Of a DNA stretch of 64,000 nucleotides, positions 37,495 to 46,287 are shown in pieces. The number at the start of each line of letters is the position of its first letter. Position 1 is the stretch's first letter. Source of the DNA: Amphritea atlantica (GTDB taxonomy: Bacteria; Pseudomonadota; Gammaproteobacteria; Pseudomonadales; Balneatricaceae); contig NZ_FOGB01000001.1 of assembly GCF_900111095.1 (NCBI RefSeq), forward strand, positions 648,882-712,881, in the 5' to 3' direction. The notes under the pieces are model-generated. The model did no database searches. It was given only the letters and a program-made list of their open reading frames with translations, and was not told where the DNA came from. The translations under genes were made by a program, and so were the position numbers.

Positions 37495-37510
37495 CAGTAC
37501 TCAAGTATAG
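37495..37510 (+). promoter_or_regulatory. Weak copy of the alcohol-regulon motif before FIST/kinase operon
   Basis: CAGTACTCAAGTATAG resembles the consensus YARTWCTRAAGTACTA in its left and central part and lies 52 bp before the FIST gene start. It is the poorest of the copies noted in the locus, and conservation in relatives would be needed to trust it. Confidence 0.35.
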
Positions 37511-37562
37511 TGTTTTCATTTGTCATTCCATTTTAGACTCAAGGGTCATTTCAAACGACGGT

Positions 37563-38735
37563 GTGACTACTGTGACCAAGCAATCATCTCAGAATATATG
37601 CCAGCCCGAGCTGCGCACTGCATTTACGACTGAACGTGATGAACAGGTGGCAGTGGACCAACTGCTGCAACAACTTAACTGGCCCGGTCTCAACTTTGTT
37701 CTTTTTTTCTGCTCGGCGGAATACCAGTTGGACAGGCTGGCTAAGGCGTTTCAACAGGGCTTCAAAGATCTGTTGGTGGTCGGTTGCACCACCGCTGGAG
37801 AGATAACCGTCGAGGGGTACGGTCAGGGGTGTATCTCTGCGATCGGTTTTTCCCGCGAGGCGTTTGCTGTCAGTGGTCGCTTAATAAGCAGTCTGGAACA
37901 CTTTGATTTTAATGATGCTCAGGGGGTGGTTGAGCAACTATCTGAGCAGTGTCTCGAGCAGCAGGTTGCACCGATCAAAGATCATAGTTTTGCCCTGACA
38001 CTGTTTGACGGGTTGTCGACTCAGGAGGAAAAGGTGCTGGTGACACTGGACTCCGCTCTGGGCAGTATTCCCCACTTCGGAGGGTCGGCTGGCGATGATA
38101 TCTGCCTGGCGAATACCCATGTCTATTTTGATGGCGCTTTTCATACCAATGCGGCTGTGATTATTCTGATCAATACCAGTTGTGAGTTCAGAGTGTTCAG
38201 TGGTCATCATATGGAAAGCCGGGATACCAAACTGGTAGTTACCGAAGCGGATAGTGAACAGCGCCGGGTGCTGGAACTGAATGCTGAGCCAGCAGCCATT
38301 GAGTACTCCCGCATTGTCGGGGTGCCGGTGGATGAGCTGAACCATGAGTCGTTTGCGCTGAACCCGATCGCGGTGAGAATAGGCGATGAGTACTTCGTCC
38401 GCTCCATTCAGAGCGTCAACGATGATCTCAGCCTGACATTCTACTGTGCTGTTGAAAGCGGTATTGTGCTGACGCTAATGGAGCCCGGCGAAATGATATC
38501 CAAGCTGGATCAGCAACTGACGCGTGAAGAGGAGGCGCTCGGCGAGCATCTGTTAACCCTGGGGTGCGACTGTTTTCTGCGTCGGCTTGAGGCCCAGATC
38601 CGTGGTAAAAGTGAACCCGTCTCCCAGCTGTTGCAGCGCCACCGGGTGGTGGGATTTAACACCTATGGTGAGCAGATCGATGGGATGCATGTTAACCAGA
38701 CCTTTACCGGTGTCGCGATCGGGAGAAAATCATGA
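37563..38735 (+). CDS. FIST-domain sensory protein
   Basis: A 390-residue protein with N-terminal FIST_N (LLVVGCTTAGEITVEGYGQG near residues 75-94) and C-terminal FIST_C domains. FIST modules are predicted small-ligand sensors and are often found beside histidine kinases. The start is a GTG (37563 or 37572) with no strong ribosome site. It overlaps the hybrid kinase gene by 4 bp (ATGA), so the two are translationally coupled and probably act together. In Pseudomonas a similar gene adjoins the ErcS' kinase of the ethanol-oxidation regulon. Confidence 0.85.
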   Translation: MTTVTKQSSQNICQPELRTAFTTERDEQVAVDQLLQQLNWPGLNFVLFFCSAEYQLDRLAKAFQQGFKDLLVVGCTTAGEITVEGYGQGCISAIGFSREAFAVSGRLISSLEHFDFNDAQGVVEQLSEQCLEQQVAPIKDHSFALTLFDGLSTQEEKVLVTLDSALGSIPHFGGSAGDDICLANTHVYFDGAFHTNAAVIILINTSCEFRVFSGHHMESRDTKLVVTEADSEQRRVLELNAEPAAIEYSRIVGVPVDELNHESFALNPIAVRIGDEYFVRSIQSVNDDLSLTFYCAVESGIVLTLMEPGEMISKLDQQLTREEEALGEHLLTLGCDCFLRRLEAQIRGKSEPVSQLLQRHRVVGFNTYGEQIDGMHVNQTFTGVAIGRKS

Positions 38736-41329
38736 CCGGTATGGGGCAGGATCAGCCGATTGACCTTGTCCAGCGGGTTGAGCAGCTGGAACGGGAAAAC
38801 CGCAAACTGCAGAAGATCAACCGGGTGCTGATCGAGCGGGTTGAAGTCAGTGCTACCACCCGTACCGATCCCTATGCCGCTTTTGAACACTCTGTTGTAC
38901 TGGCCGAACAGGTCCGTGAAAGAACCGCTGCACTGAATGTCGCGCTGGGCGATCTCAAAACCAGCAATTCCGCCCTGAGTCAGGCAAAACAGCAGGCCGA
39001 ACTGGCACATCAGCGACTGATAGATGGTATTGAGAGTATCTCCGATGCGTTTGTCCTGTTTGATAGCGAGCGGCGTATTGTCCTTTATAACAGCAAATTT
39101 GAATCGGTCTGGGCGGGGACTGGCGTCTCCATTGAGGAGGGGCTGGGGATTCAGGATATTCGCCGGCTTGCGGATCAGCATGGGTTGATCGAGGAAGAGC
39201 TGCGGGGGGATGAAACGGATAACTCGGTGTTCTACCGGCTCAAGAATGGCCGCTGGTTTCAGGTTAGTGAACGGCCTACGCTGGATGGCGGTCTGGTTAT
39301 TCTCTATACCGATATTACCGAGCTTAAACAGAACGAAACCGCGCGCCGGGAACGCGCCCTGGCGGATAAATCCCGGGTGTTGCAAAATACCGTTGATAAC
39401 CTTTCTCAGGGGGTGGTACTGATCAATTCAGAGGGGCGGCTTGAGGTCTGGAATCAGCGCTTTCTGGAGCTGTCAGGCTTTGGTGAGGATGAGCTGAATG
39501 AACAGCCCCTGTTTGAGGACCTGATCGCCCGATGTGAGCTGATTCTGCTGACCCCTTTCACCAATCATCACCACGCCGGGGGGACTATCGAGCTGGAGCA
39601 GAGTCTGCGTAATGGTCAGGTGATAGAGATTCGTACCCATCCGATTCAGGAGGGTGGTTTTGTGAATACCTACACTGATATTACCGAGCGCCATCAATAT
39701 GCTGAAACATTGCGTGAGAGTGAACAGTGGATCCGCCTGATTACCGACCATGTACCGGCACTGATCGCTTATGTGGGCGATGATCTGCGATTCCAGTTTA
39801 CCAATAAGGTGTATGAGGACTGGTATGGCTGGCCGCGGGAGGCGCTGATCGGCAAAACCATCACGATGGTTCATGGTGGCGATCAGTTTGTCAATCTCAA
39901 GCCCTATATTGACAGGGCGCTGTCGGGTGAGAGTGTCACCTTCGAGATCGAAGAGAAAGATCCTCAGGGCGGACCGCGATACATGCTCAAAGCCTATGTG
40001 CCCAATCTGGATGCCGAGGGGCATGCGGTGGGCTTCTTTGTGCTGATCAGGGACATTACTGAGCGGCGTAAAACCGCCTATGCCTTGCAGGAATCCTATC
40101 AGACGATGGAGCAGCGGGTGATTGAGCGGACCTCCGAACTGACTAAACTGAACGATCAGTTGAGGCAGGAGATCACTGAGCGTAAACAGGTGGAAGGGCG
40201 TCTGCTGGAAGCCAGTAAACATGCTGAGCAGGCTAATCTGTCGAAAACCAAATTTCTGGCTGCGGTCAGTCATGATCTGTTGCAGCCGCTAAATGCAGCC
40301 CGGCTGTTTACCAGTGCGCTGCAGGAAAAGCCAGCGGTCCAGAGTGAGCGGCATCTGATCGACTCAGTGGGCAGTTCGCTGGATGATGTGGAGTCACTGC
40401 TCAGTACGCTGGTGGATATTTCCAAGCTGGATGCTGGTGTGATTGAACCTGACGTCACGGTGTTTCCGGCCAGCAGTCTGCTGAATAATATCGCCAATGA
40501 ATATCAGCAGGTAGCCATCAGCGAGCAGTTGAGGTTGCGCTATGTGGCAAGCAATGCGGTGATCTGTTCCGACTCTCAGCTGTTGGCGCGAATCCTGAGA
40601 AACTTCCTGACTAACGCGATTCGTTATACCGATCATGGTTCTGTGTTGCTGGGGTGTCGGCGCAAGCGGAATAGCCTGGTTATTGAGGTGTGGGATACCG
40701 GTCTCGGTATTCCTGAAGATAAGCTGGGCGATATCTTCCTGGAGTTTAAACGCCTGCACGGCAGCCCTGTGGAAAATGATAAGGGACTGGGGCTCGGGTT
40801 AGCGATCGTTGATAAAATATCGCGGATGCTGGGACATCAGATCAGCGTCAGTTCAGTGCCGGGCAAGGGATCAATGTTCTCTGTCGAGGTTCCCCTGGCC
40901 AGGCCTGATCAGCTTCCTGTCAGGACTAAAGAGCAGCATCAGCCAGCGACTGGAGATCAGCTTCAGGCGGCCGAGATCTGGCTGATCGACAATGACCCGG
41001 CGATCTGCCGGGGGATGCAAACTCTGCTGGAGGGGTGGGGCTGTCGTGTGCAAACGGCCCACGATGAGGAGCAGTTGATGGCGTTGCTGGATAAGGGGGA
41101 AGCGCCCAAATTATTAATCGCTGATTACCATCTGGATAATGATGAGAATGGCCTGGATGCCGCCATCCATTTTAACCGGCGACTGGCTCAGCCGGTTCCG
41201 GTGGTGATGATTACCGCAAACTATACCAATGAACTGAAACAGATCGTGCGCGAGCAGGGCTATCTGCTGATCAATAAACCGGTTAAACCGATGAAGCTGA
41301 AGATGACGCTCAATCATCTGTTGGAATAA
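38732..41329 (+). CDS. Hybrid histidine kinase, ErcS'/NahK-like
   Basis: An 865-residue cytoplasmic protein with no membrane segment. It has an N-terminal coiled coil (~10-35), a PAS-7 type domain (~95-200), two more PAS/PAC units (~220-450), a second coiled coil (~450-495), HisKA with H514 in VSHDLLQPLNAAR, HATPase (~615-735) and a receiver (~748-865) with D798. The SHDLLQPLNAAR H-box is typical of the NahK/ErcS' group. In P. aeruginosa such kinases feed the ErbR-controlled ethanol-oxidation cascade. With the FIST partner it is the likely sensor for the alcohol regulon. Confidence 0.88.
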   Translation: MTGMGQDQPIDLVQRVEQLERENRKLQKINRVLIERVEVSATTRTDPYAAFEHSVVLAEQVRERTAALNVALGDLKTSNSALSQAKQQAELAHQRLIDGIESISDAFVLFDSERRIVLYNSKFESVWAGTGVSIEEGLGIQDIRRLADQHGLIEEELRGDETDNSVFYRLKNGRWFQVSERPTLDGGLVILYTDITELKQNETARRERALADKSRVLQNTVDNLSQGVVLINSEGRLEVWNQRFLELSGFGEDELNEQPLFEDLIARCELILLTPFTNHHHAGGTIELEQSLRNGQVIEIRTHPIQEGGFVNTYTDITERHQYAETLRESEQWIRLITDHVPALIAYVGDDLRFQFTNKVYEDWYGWPREALIGKTITMVHGGDQFVNLKPYIDRALSGESVTFEIEEKDPQGGPRYMLKAYVPNLDAEGHAVGFFVLIRDITERRKTAYALQESYQTMEQRVIERTSELTKLNDQLRQEITERKQVEGRLLEASKHAEQANLSKTKFLAAVSHDLLQPLNAARLFTSALQEKPAVQSERHLIDSVGSSLDDVESLLSTLVDISKLDAGVIEPDVTVFPASSLLNNIANEYQQVAISEQLRLRYVASNAVICSDSQLLARILRNFLTNAIRYTDHGSVLLGCRRKRNSLVIEVWDTGLGIPEDKLGDIFLEFKRLHGSPVENDKGLGLGLAIVDKISRMLGHQISVSSVPGKGSMFSVEVPLARPDQLPVRTKEQHQPATGDQLQAAEIWLIDNDPAICRGMQTLLEGWGCRVQTAHDEEQLMALLDKGEAPKLLIADYHLDNDENGLDAAIHFNRRLAQPVPVVMITANYTNELKQIVREQGYLLINKPVKPMKLKMTLNHLLE

Positions 41330-41445
41330 ACGCCCTGCTGGTGAACCGCAGGGTGTCAGAGGCTCTGCCAATGTTGGCCAGTGTCAGGATTATAAAGATT
41401 CACCAGACACTGACTCTATTGCCTGTGTAGCCGGAAATGGGTGGG

Positions 41446-42117
41446 TTAACGTTTCAGGTACTGGTTGAAGTCTACATTGCCGGCAGAGAGTACCGCCTGA
41501 ATGCGATTATGCACGCCAAGCTTGCGCAGTATTGCGCTGACATGAGCCTTCACTGTGGTCTCTGCGATATTGAGCGTGTAGGCGATCTGTTTATTGGATT
41601 CACCCTCAGACATTCGTTCCAGAACCAGCAGTTGCCGGCGGGTTAGGGAGGAGAGCATCTCTGGTGGGATCTGGCTCTCATCGTGACGGCGGTGAATGCT
41701 GCTGCCTGAGGGCTTCTCTGAGCGGATGATGTCAGATGGCAGATAAACATTACCGTTAAGAATCTGCTGCAATGCTTCGGTCATCTGTTCCCGTGGTGAA
41801 GACTTGGTGATAAAACCTACTGCACCGTAGGTGATCGCCTGGAGTACAATCTGCTTATCCTGTTCCGCTGATACAATTACAACGGGAATCGTTGGCGAGT
41901 CATTGCGCAGGCTGATCAGCCCATTCAGACCGTGCATTCCTGGCATATTCAGGTCCAGCAGAATCAGATCAAGGTCTTCTTCCTCTTTGGCAATTTCCAG
42001 TGCACTGTCCAGGTCTTCCGTTTCGAGTGTTTCACAACCAGGAAAACCATTCGCGATGACGCCGCAAATTGCTTCACGAAACAGAGGGTGGTCGTCGGCA
42101 ATAAGAATTTTATACAC
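41446..42117 (-). CDS. erbR: NarL/LuxR-type response regulator, ErbR/AgmR-like
   Basis: A 223-residue protein with an N-terminal receiver, acidic pocket ADD and phospho-acceptor D55 in LLDLNMPG. A LuxR-type helix-turn-helix at about 150-215 contains [23 protein letters not shown]. It closely resembles the AgmR/ErbR regulators that control PQQ alcohol dehydrogenase genes in pseudomonads. It converges on the hybrid kinase gene and diverges from a GGDEF gene. It is the best candidate to bind the repeated 16-bp motif upstream of the alcohol genes. Exact orthology is inferred from context and similarity. Confidence 0.85.
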   Translation of the reverse strand: MYKILIADDHPLFREAICGVIANGFPGCETLETEDLDSALEIAKEEEDLDLILLDLNMPGMHGLNGLISLRNDSPTIPVVIVSAEQDKQIVLQAITYGAVGFITKSSPREQMTEALQQILNGNVYLPSDIIRSEKPSGSSIHRRHDESQIPPEMLSSLTRRQLLVLERMSEGESNKQIAYTLNIAETTVKAHVSAILRKLGVHNRIQAVLSAGNVDFNQYLKR

Positions 42118-42626
42118 GTTGTTCTCCCGCTGGGCGACTGCCGGTTGGCAGATAGTTACCGCCCATTATAATTATTCTGTAATGGGACTGGGTTTATTAC
42201 CCCCCAGTTTACTACATTGCAGCTTCAGAGTAGAAACCGCTTTATCTGTGATGCGCTTTAATCTCTGAAGATCTTCTTAGTCAGGTATGTCCTCAACCGC
42301 TTCTGAGCTAGTCGCAGGCAGTGGCCCAGACCTGATCGTTCAGGTTAACATCCGCTGTATAAATTAACGCTTATTCTATTACACCGTTAGGAGGAGTTTA
42401 TCGCCATTCTACTATGCGTGTAAAAAACCAATACTAAAGTACTATTATCTATCATTGCGGAGCAAGTGACGGATAAATAAACATAATTTTACGTTTGTGA
42501 TATGATCCTGCAGGCCTGTATACCTGCGTTGAGGTCTATACGATCTCTGCTTATGTGGTCTGCCCACGCAGTGAGTTGGTTTGAGTTAAAAAACGTTTTC
42601 CGTAGTACGTACGTTGGATCTGATCA
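42118..42626. other. Divergent regulatory gap between erbR and GGDEF genes
   Basis: A 509-bp stretch without a convincing gene. It contains a copy of the alcohol-regulon motif at 42429-42444 and a strong AGGAGGAG at 42389-42396 with no suitable start codon after it. Promoters for both neighbours should lie here. Confidence 0.5.
42429..42444 (+). promoter_or_regulatory. Alcohol-regulon motif copy, erbR/GGDEF gap
   Basis: CAATACTAAAGTACTA fits the proposed consensus YARTWCTRAAGTACTA at every position. It lies 182 bp before the GGDEF gene start and 312 bp from the erbR start, so it may serve either gene. Confidence 0.55.
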
Positions 42627-44756
42627 GTGAATAAAAACAATAACACGACCCGATTCCCTGCCCAGCTATTGTGGGGGGTCTCATGTATTATTCTTATACT
42701 GCTGCTGTCACAAACCGTCTATTTCTTTATTAGCACCAAAAACCAACATCAGCATCAGTTGGTGTCACTGCGAGAAAATCTGATGCAGTCCCAGCGAAAG
42801 CGGCTCGACGCCGAGATGGCTGATGCTGAGTATATGATCCGACAGATGTTTACCGAAGCCACTGATCTGCTAAAGCGTGAATCGCGTCAGCAGACCCGTC
42901 AGGCTCTGCAACTGATGAACTCGCTCTACCAGCGCTACCATAAGCAACTTAGTGAAGCCGAGATGAAACAGTTGCTGATTGAGGCGCTGCGGGAGATCCG
43001 TTTTTTTGATGGCCGGGGATATTATTTTATTGATCAGCTAGATGGCACCGCCGTGCTGTTGCCGATCGCCCCGGAGATGGAGGGGCGTTCCCTGCTGAAT
43101 AACCGGGATGATACCGGGCACTATATTATGCGCGGGCTGATAGAGGCTGTATCTAACGCTCAACGCGCCGGATTTTCCAACTACCGCTGGTATGCCCCCG
43201 ATAACAATCAGGTGATGAAAGATAAGATCGCCTATGTCGAGGTGTTTGAACCTTACAACTGGATTGTCGGTACCGGTGATTATCTGTATCGGTTTGAAGA
43301 TGATCTTAAACCACGAATCTATAACTACATCCGCAACATCCGTTTTGGACATACCGGTTATTTTGCGCTGGCGAGCAATGATGGAACCCTGCTGGCCAGT
43401 GGCGTCACTCCTGAGCTGGAGGGGGTTAATTTTACAGATGATCCAAACCCCAGGATTCGGGAGAGCGCGCAGACCGTAGTAGATACTGCCCGCAATGGCG
43501 GCGGTTATCGCTTCTATGACTGGTTCAGACCAGGGGATACTACACCCAGTAAAAAACTGTCACTGATTGAACCTTTGCAAGATCGGGGCTGGATTCTGAT
43601 AGCGGGTATCTTTCAGGATGAGTTGAGTGAATTGCTGTTGGCGCAGGAACAGTCCCGCGATCGGGAGATTCGAACCGTTGTGATCAAGCAGGTAATCGCC
43701 TTTACCATCATTGGCTTATTAGCGTTGCTGTTGACGCTCACCTATAGCCGCTGGCTGCAATCGCGCTTTAAGCGTTATGAGAACGATATCCACAAGCAGC
43801 AGACAATGCTGCGTAACACCGCCGACTCGCTTAAACTCAGTAGCCTGATTTTTGAGTCTGCCTATGAGGGGATCATTGTCAGTGATGCCGACAACAATAT
43901 TCTGCAGGTGAACAGTGCAGTGACCCGGATTACCGGATATCAGCAAGATGAACTCATCGGTAAGAATCCAACGGTACTCGCTTCTGACCGCCAGGATGCC
44001 GGCTTTTACCGGCGTATGTGGCAGAGTCTGGATAGCGAGGGCGTGTGGCGTGGCGAGATCTGGAATCAGCGTAAAAACGGTGAGGTATATCCTGAATGGC
44101 TATCGATCAGTGTTAACAAGGATTCCAGCGGCAGGGTGCAGAACTATATTGCCATCTTTTATGATATTACCCAGCGTAAAGAGCTGGAGCAGCAGTTACG
44201 CAGTATGGCGGAAACCGATCCACTTACCGGGCTGGCAAACCGGCGCGCCCTGATGGACAGCCTGAACCGTGATCTGGCTTTCAAAGAGCGTTATCAATCC
44301 CCTGGCATTGCCCTGTTTTTTGTTGATCTTGACCACTTTAAGGCAATCAATGATAACTATGGACATGATGTAGGAGATACGGTGTTGAGTGAGGTGGCGA
44401 ATCGCTTAACCTGCTGTCTTCGTGAGTCCGATCTTGCCTGCAGGGTAGGGGGGGATGAGTTTGTTGTGCTGAGTAAATTTAAAGAGGATGGTGATTCCCG
44501 GCAATTACATCAACTCAGTCGGCGGTTATTGAGTGAGTTGCTGAAACCGGTGCGTTTTGCCGATGTTGAAATCGCGATCAGTTGCAGTATCGGCGTGGCC
44601 GTCCACCATCAGGGCGAAGATTCATATGCACTCATGAAATCGGCAGACCAGGCACTTTACATGGCCAAGCATCAGGGACGCGGCCGGGTTATCTTCTATG
44701 GTGACAACCCGAGCACTATCGCTTGCCCATCCCCTGCTGAGGCTGAAACCCTCTGA
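42627..44756 (+). CDS. Cache-PAS-GGDEF diguanylate cyclase
   Basis: A 709-residue protein. It has a membrane helix (~12-32), a periplasmic tandem Cache region (~33-345; repeated WIVGTGDYLY and WILIAGIFQDEL ends mark two modules), a second helix (~350-372), PAS/PAC (~400-520) and GGDEF (~530-695). The VGGDEF core and the RESD inhibitory site are intact, so it should make c-di-GMP. The start is a GTG with a weak ribosome site. It is divergent from erbR with a regulon-motif copy in between. Its last 41 bp overlap the convergent permease gene. Confidence 0.88.
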   Translation: MNKNNNTTRFPAQLLWGVSCIILILLLSQTVYFFISTKNQHQHQLVSLRENLMQSQRKRLDAEMADAEYMIRQMFTEATDLLKRESRQQTRQALQLMNSLYQRYHKQLSEAEMKQLLIEALREIRFFDGRGYYFIDQLDGTAVLLPIAPEMEGRSLLNNRDDTGHYIMRGLIEAVSNAQRAGFSNYRWYAPDNNQVMKDKIAYVEVFEPYNWIVGTGDYLYRFEDDLKPRIYNYIRNIRFGHTGYFALASNDGTLLASGVTPELEGVNFTDDPNPRIRESAQTVVDTARNGGGYRFYDWFRPGDTTPSKKLSLIEPLQDRGWILIAGIFQDELSELLLAQEQSRDREIRTVVIKQVIAFTIIGLLALLLTLTYSRWLQSRFKRYENDIHKQQTMLRNTADSLKLSSLIFESAYEGIIVSDADNNILQVNSAVTRITGYQQDELIGKNPTVLASDRQDAGFYRRMWQSLDSEGVWRGEIWNQRKNGEVYPEWLSISVNKDSSGRVQNYIAIFYDITQRKELEQQLRSMAETDPLTGLANRRALMDSLNRDLAFKERYQSPGIALFFVDLDHFKAINDNYGHDVGDTVLSEVANRLTCCLRESDLACRVGGDEFVVLSKFKEDGDSRQLHQLSRRLLSELLKPVRFADVEIAISCSIGVAVHHQGEDSYALMKSADQALYMAKHQGRGRVIFYGDNPSTIACPSPAEAETL

Positions 44757-45507
44757 CGGCCACTATTGAAGCTACCAGTGTAACCACAATAACGATGCTC
44801 AGTGCCGTGCTGTTTACCTGCTGGTATAGCGCAAACCGGATCAGTTCGACTCCGTGGCTGAAGGGGTTCCAGGCGCAGATCCAGTAGAGCCATTCGCTCG
44901 CTTCACGCATCTTCCATAACGGGTAAAGGGCGGAAGAGAGAAAGAACATCGGAAAAATAACGAAGTTCATCACCCCGGCAAAGTTTTCCAGCTGCTTGAT
45001 TTTAGCTGAGATAAATAAACCGATCGCACTCAGCATCATGGCAACCAACAGGAAAGCAGGAAGTGCGGTGAGATAACCCCAGAGAGGCGCTTCAACCCCC
45101 CAGAACCAGGCAATCACCAGAAAACCATAAACCTGTAACAGGGATATCAGTGAGGTTGCCATCAGCTTGGATAGCAGTAAGAAAGGCCTTGGCATGGGGC
45201 TCACCAATAGCACCCGCATACTCCCCATCTCCCGGTCGTACACCATTGACAGCGAGCTTTGCATTCCGTTGAACAGAATAATCATGGCGCACAGTCCCGG
45301 CACAATATACACCTCATAGGTGATATAGGTTTCGTAAGGCGCAATGATGGCGATACCCAATGCCGCACGGAAGCCTGATGCAAATACAACCAGCCATAAC
45401 AGGGGGCGAACCAGGGCGCTGAAGAACCGCGAGCGCTGCTGCACAAAACGCAATAGCTCACGCTGTAACAGACCATTGAAACAGATCAGGGCATCGCGAA
45501 GAGTCAT
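44716..45507 (-). CDS. ABC-2 type permease of the PQQ-alcohol dehydrogenase-associated transporter
   Basis: With the ATG at 45507 (AGGAA 7 bp upstream) the protein has 263 residues and six membrane helices of the ABC-2 type (NodJ/DrrB-like), including the FNGMQSSLSMVYDREMGSMR cytoplasmic segment. It overlaps the ATPase gene by 4 bp. Genes of this type, together with an ATPase, a beta-propeller and a binding protein, accompany PQQ-dependent alcohol dehydrogenases in many proteobacteria (PedABC-like in P. putida). The transported compound is unknown. Its 3' end overlaps the convergent GGDEF gene. Confidence 0.88.
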   Translation of the reverse strand: MTLRDALICFNGLLQRELLRFVQQRSRFFSALVRPLLWLVVFASGFRAALGIAIIAPYETYITYEVYIVPGLCAMIILFNGMQSSLSMVYDREMGSMRVLLVSPMPRPFLLLSKLMATSLISLLQVYGFLVIAWFWGVEAPLWGYLTALPAFLLVAMMLSAIGLFISAKIKQLENFAGVMNFVIFPMFFLSSALYPLWKMREASEWLYWICAWNPFSHGVELIRFALYQQVNSTALSIVIVVTLVASIVAVRGFQPQQGMGKR

Positions 45508-46229
45508 GTTGACGTTCCTGTAAGTGATCGGAATAGTGTGCTGATATCTGCACTCTGATGTTGCTGGCATAACTGATCGGCAGTATCGCTGGCGAGAATC
45601 CGGCCTTTGAAGAGGATGGTAACGGGGTCATCGTTTTGCACCTCTTCAATCAGATGGGTGGCCCAGAGCACGGTGAGCTGCTGTTGCCTGCATAACTGAC
45701 GAATATGTAGATTGAGTGATTCCCGGGTGGCGGGATCAAGGCCAACACTGGGTTCATCCAGTAGCAGTATTTCGGGCTGATGCAGCAATGCCCGGGCGAT
45801 CTCAACCCGGCGTCGATGCCCCCCGTTGAGGGTGCGGACCTTATCGTGCAGTCGCTGGCTGAGATCAAAGCGGGCCAGCTCTTCGGTAATCCGGGGCAGG
45901 GCTTGTCGCTTCGACATACCGTGCAGCGCTGCATGGTAGTAAAGGTTCTGCGCCACACTCAGATCCAGGTCCAGCGTACTTTGCTGAAACACCACGCCGA
46001 GTTTGCGCATCACCTGTGCAGGATGATGCGCAATACTGTGACCGGCAATAGTGATCTCGCCACTCTGCAGCGCATAGAGTCGTGATAACAGCGCAAACAG
46101 TGTGCTTTTACCAGCACCGTTAGGTCCCAGCAGGGCATTAAAACAGCCCTCCTGTAGTGCCAGATTGATATCCTGAAGGGCATTCAGAGAGCCATAACTG
46201 AAACTGAGATTGCGGATGATGATGCTCAT
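45504..46229 (-). CDS. ABC ATPase of the PQQ-alcohol dehydrogenase-associated transporter
   Basis: A 241-residue nucleotide-binding subunit. Walker A is LLGPNGAGKST (~33-43), the signature is LNGGHRRRVEIARAL (an Asn replaces the usual Ser), and Walker B is ILLLDEPSVGLD, followed by the H-loop ATHLIEE. It pairs with the downstream permease by a 4-bp overlap. Its start codon lies inside a 13-bp triplicate repeat; the true ATG is taken as 46229 because only that frame gives the ABC domain. The transporter is part of the PQQ-dehydrogenase gene set, with substrate unknown. Confidence 0.9.
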   Translation of the reverse strand: MSIIIRNLSFSYGSLNALQDINLALQEGCFNALLGPNGAGKSTLFALLSRLYALQSGEITIAGHSIAHHPAQVMRKLGVVFQQSTLDLDLSVAQNLYYHAALHGMSKRQALPRITEELARFDLSQRLHDKVRTLNGGHRRRVEIARALLHQPEILLLDEPSVGLDPATRESLNLHIRQLCRQQQLTVLWATHLIEEVQNDDPVTILFKGRILASDTADQLCQQHQSADISTLFRSLTGTST

Positions 46230-46259
46230 AGTCGATGCTCATAGTCGATGCTCATAGTT
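46221..46259 (-). repeat. Three tandem 13-bp copies covering the ABC ATPase start codon
   Basis: GATGCTCATAGTC occurs at 46221-46233 and 46234-46246, with a third near-identical copy at 46247-46259. On the minus strand each copy carries ATGAGCATC, so ATG codons begin at 46255, 46242 and 46229. The first opens a 9-codon mini-ORF whose TGA overlaps the real ATG as ATGA. The unit is not a multiple of three. Confidence 0.9.
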
Positions 46260-46287
46260 GCCAGATAGCTGCCTGGGGATTAAGGAG

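Noticed and set aside
42389..42396. Perfect AGGAGGAG Shine-Dalgarno-like sequence suggesting a small gene
   Set aside because: The next ATG is 19 bp away and opens only seven codons; no rare start gives a convincing peptide.
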